A DNA stretch of 22,535 nucleotides from JADHUC01 sp964617665. GTDB taxonomy: Bacteria > Planctomycetota > Planctomycetia > Pirellulales > Pirellulaceae. The position numbers and the translations under genes are program-made. Below the pieces are notes generated by a model. It saw nothing but the letters and a program-made list of their open reading frames with translations. It made no database searches and was not told the origin of the DNA. Of this stretch, positions 17,055-22,535 are shown in pieces. Positions within the stretch are counted from its first letter, which is position 1, and the number at the start of each line of letters is the position of its first letter. The stretch lies in NCBI GenBank assembly GCA_964617665.1, contig CAZUAH010000202.1, forward strand, positions 1 to 22,535, given 5' to 3'.

Positions 17055-18422
17055 TCATGGTTGATCCGGAGCCTCCCATACGATTTCTCCGAGCGTCATT
17101 ACGCGAGTCACGCGTGTGTGAGGATTGAGCGGATCGCCGTCGAGGAAAATGAGATCGGCGTCTTTGCCTTTTTCAATCGTCCCCAAGCGATCCTCAACGC
17201 CAACGGCCTGGGCGGGACGCATCGTGACGGCCTTCAACGCCTCATGACGCGGAAGGCCAGCGCGGACTAGATCCGCCAGCCGAATACGAAATTGCTCCAG
17301 CGCTGAGGTCGAATCGCTGGTCGGCAGCAAAACCACGTCGCAACCGGCCTGCGCAAGTTCCGCTGCAAGATTGTAGCGGGTGACTGTGCTCGGCAAGTTG
17401 CCGATCCGAGGATGAACCAGCACAAGCGCCTCGCGTTCCACAAGATCCTCGACCACATGGTGATAGTCGGGTGACGAAGAACTACCACCGAGGTAGAGCA
17501 GCGTACCCGGCAATTCCTTCGCGGTTCGTAGCGCATCATCCAGATGCCGGAGATCCGAGGCCCGATACAGTTCATATAATAGCGACGGGCCCTTCTTGTC
17601 GCGGATCCACTCGACAATCGGCAGAAGTGCTGGGTCGATCTTTGGCGGCGTGAACACGTCGGGTTTCTTCTCTGCGTCTTTGGCTTCCTCTTTCTTTGCC
17701 GGAGTATCCTTGCCAGGCTCCGGTTTGGGTTTGGGCTCCTCTTTCGGCTTCTCGCCATTCTTGGGCGTTTCCTTCGCTTTCTTGGCGGCCTCTTCCTTGG
17801 CTTTCTTCTGTTTCTCCTCCCAGTCCTTGCGAGCTTTCTCGACCTTTTCGATTTCCTTTCTTGCCTTTGCCACCGCATCGCGCAATGTCTTCTTATCGCG
17901 AGCCGGGCTGGACATGGTGATTCGCAGATAGGCGGTTCCCAGTTCCCGCGATTTCTTTTCTCCGGCAGTGCGGTAGACGGCTCCGGGGCCCGTTATGCCC
18001 GTACCGTACGGATAGAAGCACACGGCAGTGAAACCCGCCTTGAGCAACGGCTCGAAATCTATTTTTTCCAGATAGACTTCCTTTGCCGCGCTCCGGTCTC
18101 CTCGGACACCCGAGCGGCTGTAGGTGGACAACTGCCATCGTGTTCGTGGATGAATCATGCCCGGCATGACGACTTCACGGCGAGCGTCGATCACCTTGGC
18201 GGACTTTGGATAGTCCAAAGATTTTCCCACCAAGCGGATTTTGCCGTCGGCCAGCACGATATCAGCCTGGATGTGCTCCTCGCCGGACACTGTAATCACG
18301 CGTCCAGCCTTGATGACGACGAACTTTTCTTCTTCGTCGTCTTGGGCCCGTCCGGCAGAGACAGCGAACATAGCCACGACCGAGAGCGTGGGCAGCGATA
18401 TGTAGTGGCGTACTCGCATCAT
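17055..18422 (-). CDS. Exported amidohydrolase-like protein with Lys/Glu-rich insert, metal site lost
   Basis: 455 residues. The ATG at 18422 (a second ATG follows at 18419) lies eight bases after the upstream stop, with a weak GAG about nine bases before; a longer frame overlaps the upstream gene and was rejected. A signal peptide is seen (LPTLSVVAMFAVSAGRAQ). The amidohydrolase frame is recognisable from IKAGRVITVSG ... DGKIRLVG and the C-terminal AVGVEDRLGTIEKGKDADLIFLDGDPLNP (406-434). The metal-binding region reads PGMIHPRT (87-94), with one His instead of HxH, and the Asp loop reads LPTSDS (366-371) rather than GTD/NTD. A long, probably coiled or disordered Lys/Glu/Pro-rich insert (about 178-255) interrupts the barrel. 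The GITGPGAVYRTAG motif (142-154) corresponds to GxG motifs in the paralogues. It overlaps the next gene as ATGA (17055-17058). Confidence 0.87.
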   Translation of the reverse strand: MMRVRHYISLPTLSVVAMFAVSAGRAQDDEEEKFVVIKAGRVITVSGEEHIQADIVLADGKIRLVGKSLDYPKSAKVIDARREVVMPGMIHPRTRWQLSTYSRSGVRGDRSAAKEVYLEKIDFEPLLKAGFTAVCFYPYGTGITGPGAVYRTAGEKKSRELGTAYLRITMSSPARDKKTLRDAVAKARKEIEKVEKARKDWEEKQKKAKEEAAKKAKETPKNGEKPKEEPKPKPEPGKDTPAKKEEAKDAEKKPDVFTPPKIDPALLPIVEWIRDKKGPSLLYELYRASDLRHLDDALRTAKELPGTLLYLGGSSSSPDYHHVVEDLVEREALVLVHPRIGNLPSTVTRYNLAAELAQAGCDVVLLPTSDSTSALEQFRIRLADLVRAGLPRHEALKAVTMRPAQAVGVEDRLGTIEKGKDADLIFLDGDPLNPHTRVTRVMTLGEIVWEAPDQP

Positions 18423-18430
18423 GGTGTATC

Positions 18431-19693
18431 TCAAAACTCCCGTCGCTCTTTCGCGTCGTACACGATCTTGCCGTTGATCACTGTCAGTTCGCAAGCAGAC
18501 CGAGGGTCGATGGGGTCGCCTGTCCAAAGACCCAAATCTGCGTCCTTGCCCGGTTCAAGGGATCCAACACGATCCTCCAGCATCAGGGTCTCGGCGGGTA
18601 TTCGCGTGATGCCACGGAGCGCCTCGTAAGGTTTCCAGCCGTAGTAACAGGCCATAGCAGCCTGGAACGGAAGCTCTTCCTGAGGCACAACCGGCGCATC
18701 GGTGTTGATCCCGAGTTTACGCACACCGCCCTGCCACCATCGTGCCGCGTTGCCCATGATCTTGCGCTGATGTCGGTCAAAGTGGATCTGTCGCGGGCCG
18801 TTAGAGGTGTAGATGTCGCCCTGTGCGATGACCAGCGGCGCTGTTTTGTAGGCTTCAAACGTGCTGTGGCCCAGAACAATGCGAATTCCAAGTTTCTTCG
18901 ACAGCATGTCGACACTGGACATCACCACCTGATACCACTGCGTGTGGACCAGAGAAAACATCTCCTTACGGAAGACGGGCCGGAAGTCGTCCCAGAATAG
19001 ATCGAATTCGGGCTTCTCTTTTGATTCACCCTTCTCGTATCGCTCCCATGCCTGATGGTAGGCCAGTGCTTTCTGAAGCATCTGTCGAAGGTTGTAGTAC
19101 ATGAACGATCGGCTGACGCCATACCAGTATCGCTCGGGGTTGCCGGCTTGCGAGAGTTTCAGGCAGCCCGGAGATTTGATCAGCATGTCGGCAACGCTGT
19201 CGCCAGCCGTTTTCGTAAGGCTTCCAAAACCGCTCATATTGTTGCCGCTACCGGGAATATTCAGCACCGTTGTGATGCCGCCTGCCCGAGAACGCTTGTT
19301 GTTGTCACTTTCCGGCTCCAACGCTTCCAATGTGCGCAGACCCGGATTGGTCAGGTAGACATAGTCGTGCAAATCACGCATGGCTCCGGCAGCATGGTTG
19401 TGTGCGTCGACCAAGCCGGGAAGTAGCCAATGGTCCGGCTTTTCGATCACTCGGTAGCCGTCCGGAATTTTCACTTTGGCCGCCGGCCCGATGCGTTTGA
19501 TCTTACCGCCAGCGATCAGAACCACGGCGTTGTTCAGGACTCGATCCTTAGCGTCCATCGTGACCACCTTACCCACGCGAAACGCCAGACGTTCCAGCTG
19601 GGCGGCGGTGGCTTGGGACGCAAAAATCACTGTGGCGATCAGTGGAAGGATGCAGAGAAGCCGTCTTGGCCGCCATACGGAAACATGAGTCAT
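18431..19693 (-). CDS. Exported metal-dependent amidohydrolase (intact active site)
   Basis: 420 residues. A signal peptide is seen (LLCILPLIATVIFASQATA-AQ). This is the only member of the operon with the full set of amidohydrolase ligands: HNH in PGLVDAHNH (H98, H100), VHTQ (H250), LGHS (H276) and NTDAP (D332). The C-terminal sandwich reads MLEDRVGSLEPGKDADLGLWTGDPIDP (371-397). It resembles imidazolonepropionase/prolidase-type enzymes, but the substrate cannot be told; a periplasmic cyclic amide or peptide bond is a reasonable guess. The region about 180-235 holds an aromatic helix pair (RYWYGVSRSFMYYNLRQML ... HQAWERYEKGESKEK), which may form a lid. The start is fixed by a near-perfect Shine-Dalgarno sequence and an ATGA overlap with the upstream 925-residue gene. 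It is the second gene of four. Confidence 0.93.
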   Translation of the reverse strand: MTHVSVWRPRRLLCILPLIATVIFASQATAAQLERLAFRVGKVVTMDAKDRVLNNAVVLIAGGKIKRIGPAAKVKIPDGYRVIEKPDHWLLPGLVDAHNHAAGAMRDLHDYVYLTNPGLRTLEALEPESDNNKRSRAGGITTVLNIPGSGNNMSGFGSLTKTAGDSVADMLIKSPGCLKLSQAGNPERYWYGVSRSFMYYNLRQMLQKALAYHQAWERYEKGESKEKPEFDLFWDDFRPVFRKEMFSLVHTQWYQVVMSSVDMLSKKLGIRIVLGHSTFEAYKTAPLVIAQGDIYTSNGPRQIHFDRHQRKIMGNAARWWQGGVRKLGINTDAPVVPQEELPFQAAMACYYGWKPYEALRGITRIPAETLMLEDRVGSLEPGKDADLGLWTGDPIDPRSACELTVINGKIVYDAKERREF

Positions 19694-22467
19694 GGTCGCA
19701 CCTCCTTTCCGTCCACGACAATTCTCAGGACTTGGCCAGCCTCTTGGAACGGATGTCCGCTGAAGATGACCATGTCGGCATCCTTGCCCGGTTCGATCGT
19801 GCCGACGCGATCGTCGATCTTGTACGCTTTGGCCGCGCCGACGGTCAACGCTTCGAGGGCCGCCTCGGCGTCCAAACCTCGTTCCACGGCGTACAGCACC
19901 ACGGCGGGCAGGTGGCGGGCTCCATCCTCGAGGTTGCTTTGAAAGGCGATCGGCACTTTGTGCCGGCTGAGATCGTCGGCTTGATGGTAGTCTCGATATT
20001 GCCGTTTTCGCAGCACCTCTGGCGGCACTACGACCGCGACTTTCTTTTCGGCGAGTGCCTTGGCGTGGGATGATGCACCTTCCGCACCGACCAGCGTCAC
20101 CGGCAACTTGTGTTTGTCGATCAAGACCGCAAGCACCTCGCGAATCTGGGCCGGCGTGGATGCCTTCACGACCGCGGGGATCTTCTTCTCCAGTAGCGCT
20201 TTCAATGGTTCCAGGCTCTGGTCCACTTTGGGCGGCAGCGGCCGACCGTCTTTCCCACGTCGCCGGCTGCTTGTCACGCTGAATTCGACGGATTTCTTGT
20301 CTACGCGGTTGCCTTCGACCTGAGCCGTAATCCCCATCGCCGAAATCGTGCCTTTGAAACGGTCCTCCTCGACCAGATCGACCTCCAACTTAATGGGTGG
20401 ATCGAGACCGGGAATGTCCATGTCCGGCACGATCTCCGCCGACAGGTGTTTTCCGTCAAAATGGCCCGAGAGCCGACCGGTGAGCCCGAGGCTGGAGCGA
20501 GTGACCCGGCCTTCGACCAGCGAGTCTTTCAGTTGAACAGCGATGGTCGCCGAGACCGGATCGGGCATTGGCACGCCGGTGATGGCGGCTTCCCATGTGC
20601 CAGTCACTGGGTCAGGCTTCGCGGACTCCTTGGTTTCTTCTTTCTTGTCCTCTTCCGTCGCCGGCTTCTCGCCTTTCGCCTTCTTTTCGAGGAACTCCTT
20701 GAGGTCCTTGTCATACTTCGTCCACGCATCGACGTACTTCTGGCCAATTGTCAGAGCCTTGCCGAGAGTCTCGGCGACCGAGAGCGGATCGGACTTGCTT
20801 ACATCAAACAGTACGGCGGCAGGGTCGCGGATGACGCGCTGGTCACGATGCGTTCCAGATGTCTTGACCGCTGCGCACGTGGCGCCTTTCGTATTGGAGA
20901 TGGCGTAGGGTGACAAGAGCACTGTAGTGATGCCTGACGCCGCAACGCGAGCGTCGGTCACATCGGCCGCGCCCACGAGTTTCGACAGTCGCAGATCGCT
21001 GGTGCCAGATGTCTTGTCGCCTTCCAAACCCAGGTGGCTGTGGGCGTCGATAAAGCCGGGTGTGACGAAACCGCCAGGCCGGGCATCGATCACACGGGCG
21101 AACGGAGGATGAGGTACAGTCCGACCGACGGCGACAATCTTCCCTTTTTCGGCCAAGACCTGTCCATCGGCAATCCATTTGCCGGGGCCAGCCCATACCA
21201 TGTCAGCTTTGATGACCAAGCCCCCTTGAGTTGGCGGCTCGAATGCGCTGCGTCCTCGGACGTAGACATGCTGGACATGCGAGGAGACCGCCAGTGGATC
21301 GCCCGTCAACACAACCAGATCAGCGTCCTTGCCCACGGCCAGACTCCCAACGCGATCATCCACGCCAAGGATTTCGGCCGGCACACGCGTGATTGCCCCC
21401 AACGCGACTTCTGGCTCGAGGCCCGCGCCGGCTGCATTTGCGGCGGCCAGTCGCAAATCCCCAGTGATGGCCGATGACAGAGCAAGCGTCACCCCCTCCA
21501 GGGCCTCGAAATCGGGCTCTGTAGCAGGCACGGCATTCGGATCGGTGCCTATGTCGCCGCCAAGCGAACGGAATTGATTTCGCGGCTGGTACACCAGCGG
21601 CACCTTCGCCATCCGGATTGCGTCGCCAACGCGACCCGCTTCCGCTCCACCGACGACGTAGCCCGCACGATTCCGTTCGCCGAGAAACTTGATCGCACCT
21701 AGCACGTCCGCTGCACGGTCGGCGCGGATTCTCAGTGGGAGCTTGTCTTTCCACGCCTCCGCAAGTGTTGGCGGATGGAGGCTGTAATGATCGACGTTCT
21801 TACCGGCCAGAGCGTCGCGGATTGCTTCATCCAGGGCTAGAAGCTGCCCGACTCGCGACGCAGGTCGTTGGCGGCGAGGCAGCGGAATTTCGACGTCGGC
21901 CGAGGCTGGGAACGAGTACGTAACGTCCAACGGCGGTTTGTGCACAGTCGGGTCCAGGTTGACGGTCAGGTCGGCTCGGGCACGAAGAACTCGATCCTGC
22001 GGGGGGCCGCCTAGCTTGACCACCGCGCCCTGCCCTGTCAGCAATCGATGTGTGCCGGGATTAATGTGGATCGTTGTCACACCCGCGGCCAGCAAGGTCG
22101 CGTAGTTCCCAAATGGGTCAAACGCGTCGACGGCTTGGTAGCCCGCCGCCGTCGATTCGTCGCCGCGATGCCTATCGCCGCGGTCGCTGGTGGCAGCGAC
22201 GAACCCCGGCGTTACCGTGCCGTCCGAGAAGTCGATCACGGCCACGTCGGGCGGGATATCCACGTCTTCTTCGCTGCCGATGGCCACGATCTTCCCATCG
22301 CGGACGATGATAACCCCGTCGTCGATCACCTGAGGCAAGTCAGGCGACGCGGGGAGAATTCGCCCGGCGCGCAATGCGAACGAATCCGGCTGTGCCGATG
22401 CGGCTGACGTCGCCGCAACAACGGCCAGGATCGCGATGATCGCCAGCTTGTATGACTTCGCACGCAT
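19690..22467 (-). CDS. Exported tandem amidohydrolase fusion with inserted beta-rich domain
   Basis: 925 residues from the ATG at 22467, chosen for the signal peptide (YKLAIIAILAVVAATSAASAQ) and the GAGGA six bases upstream; 14 more residues upstream (ATG at 22509) lack a good site. There are two amidohydrolase modules in one chain. Module 1 (about 28-408) has PGFVAATSDRG (87-97) where HxH should be, and ends with ILGVDDRVGSLAVGKDADLVVLTGDPL. Module 2 (about 415-925) keeps HSH in PGFIDAHSHLG (470-480) and ends with KIDDRVGTIEPGKDADMVIFSGHP. A Lys/Glu-rich segment (about 586-618) and then a beta-rich domain (about 619-732: VTGTWEAAITG ... SATIAVQLKDS ... GRLSGHFDGKHL) are inserted in module 2; the insert resembles small lipocalin-like or barrel domains that bind ligands. 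In module 2 no GTD motif is clear (QSNLEDG, 843-849, lies near the expected place). It is the first gene of the operon and ends in an ATGA overlap. Confidence 0.88.
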   Translation of the reverse strand: MRAKSYKLAIIAILAVVAATSAASAQPDSFALRAGRILPASPDLPQVIDDGVIIVRDGKIVAIGSEEDVDIPPDVAVIDFSDGTVTPGFVAATSDRGDRHRGDESTAAGYQAVDAFDPFGNYATLLAAGVTTIHINPGTHRLLTGQGAVVKLGGPPQDRVLRARADLTVNLDPTVHKPPLDVTYSFPASADVEIPLPRRQRPASRVGQLLALDEAIRDALAGKNVDHYSLHPPTLAEAWKDKLPLRIRADRAADVLGAIKFLGERNRAGYVVGGAEAGRVGDAIRMAKVPLVYQPRNQFRSLGGDIGTDPNAVPATEPDFEALEGVTLALSSAITGDLRLAAANAAGAGLEPEVALGAITRVPAEILGVDDRVGSLAVGKDADLVVLTGDPLAVSSHVQHVYVRGRSAFEPPTQGGLVIKADMVWAGPGKWIADGQVLAEKGKIVAVGRTVPHPPFARVIDARPGGFVTPGFIDAHSHLGLEGDKTSGTSDLRLSKLVGAADVTDARVAASGITTVLLSPYAISNTKGATCAAVKTSGTHRDQRVIRDPAAVLFDVSKSDPLSVAETLGKALTIGQKYVDAWTKYDKDLKEFLEKKAKGEKPATEEDKKEETKESAKPDPVTGTWEAAITGVPMPDPVSATIAVQLKDSLVEGRVTRSSLGLTGRLSGHFDGKHLSAEIVPDMDIPGLDPPIKLEVDLVEEDRFKGTISAMGITAQVEGNRVDKKSVEFSVTSSRRRGKDGRPLPPKVDQSLEPLKALLEKKIPAVVKASTPAQIREVLAVLIDKHKLPVTLVGAEGASSHAKALAEKKVAVVVPPEVLRKRQYRDYHQADDLSRHKVPIAFQSNLEDGARHLPAVVLYAVERGLDAEAALEALTVGAAKAYKIDDRVGTIEPGKDADMVIFSGHPFQEAGQVLRIVVDGKEVRP
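19700..19707 (-). promoter_or_regulatory. Strong ribosome binding site of the intact amidohydrolase
   Basis: AAGGAGGT on the minus strand, six bases before the ATG at 19693 and inside the end of the upstream coding sequence. It is the strongest Shine-Dalgarno match I saw in the window, and suggests high, partly independent translation of the catalytic member. Confidence 0.8.
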
Positions 22468-22535
22468 TATCCGTCCTCTCCACGGCCATCGCATCAAAAT
22501 CTTAGCCAAACAAGAGTTGTTCGAGAAAACTGGTA
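22468..22535 (-). promoter_or_regulatory. Leader and possible promoter of the amidohydrolase operon
   Basis: On the minus strand the 68 bases upstream of the first operon gene hold a clear ribosome binding site (GAGGA, 22474-22478) and a possible -10 box TAAGAT (22499-22504), four of six bases matching consensus. I see no convincing -35 box within the sequence available. The window ends here, so the true promoter may lie outside. Confidence 0.3.

Noticed and set aside
15919..17064. Plus-strand open frame of 381 residues opposite the last amidohydrolase
   Set aside because: The opposite strand encodes a signal peptide and an amidohydrolase fold; this frame has no motif and runs through the dispersed repeat.
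1..22535. CRISPR array, insertion sequence, integrase or toxin-antitoxin pair
   Set aside because: No spaced direct repeats, transposase or integrase motifs, or small paired genes were seen anywhere in the window.

Overview
The window looks like a chromosome segment from a planctomycete, probably of the Pirellula-like group. This is an inference from several cues: moderately GC-rich DNA, exported amidohydrolases in series, a fused SGNH-esterase/beta-helix protein, and dispersed hairpin repeats. One of these repeats, when translated, gives the 'EGEAPADP'-type peptide I associate with planctomycete genomes. No rRNA or other marker gene is present to prove the assignment.

Layout. The left end (3-1772, + strand) holds the 3' part of a gene for an SGNH/GDSL-type esterase module fused to a right-handed parallel beta-helix. 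Everything else is on the minus strand and reads right to left. From 14535 down to 1769 runs a 12.8-kb, five-gene block: a stand-alone DUF4132-type protein, a 1670-residue protein I do not recognise, a MoxR/YehL-type AAA+ ATPase, a DUF5682 protein fused to a VWA domain, and a SWIM zinc-finger protein. Three of the four junctions are ATGA stop/start overlaps. The fourth is a 122-bp gap holding a 22-bp-arm hairpin repeat. The families match those at the uncharacterised E. coli yehI-yehL-yehM-yehP-yehQ region, but two are rearranged: YehM and YehP are fused, and DUF4132 is a separate small protein beside a giant partner. I regard this as the most interesting part of the window: a probable ATPase/VWA chaperone-like machine with unknown clients.

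Upstream of it (14666-15229) is a small VTT/SNARE-associated (DedA/TVP38-like) membrane protein, followed by a 254-bp gap with no recognised gene. From 22467 down to 15484 is a second operon of four genes for Sec-exported, amidohydrolase-like proteins with five amidohydrolase modules in total. Only the 420-residue protein keeps the full metal-ligand set (HxH, H, H, D), and the C-terminal module of the 925-residue protein keeps HxH. The other three modules have lost the HxH motif. A dispersed hairpin repeat sits between the ATGA-coupled start and the signal peptide of the last gene.

How the genes may work together is inferred. The cytoplasmic block could form one ATP-driven complex: MoxR ring, VWA adaptor, SWIM nucleic-acid or protein binder, and large helical and DUF4132 partners. 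The exported amidohydrolases could form a hetero-oligomeric periplasmic complex with one catalytic member supported by degenerate paralogues.
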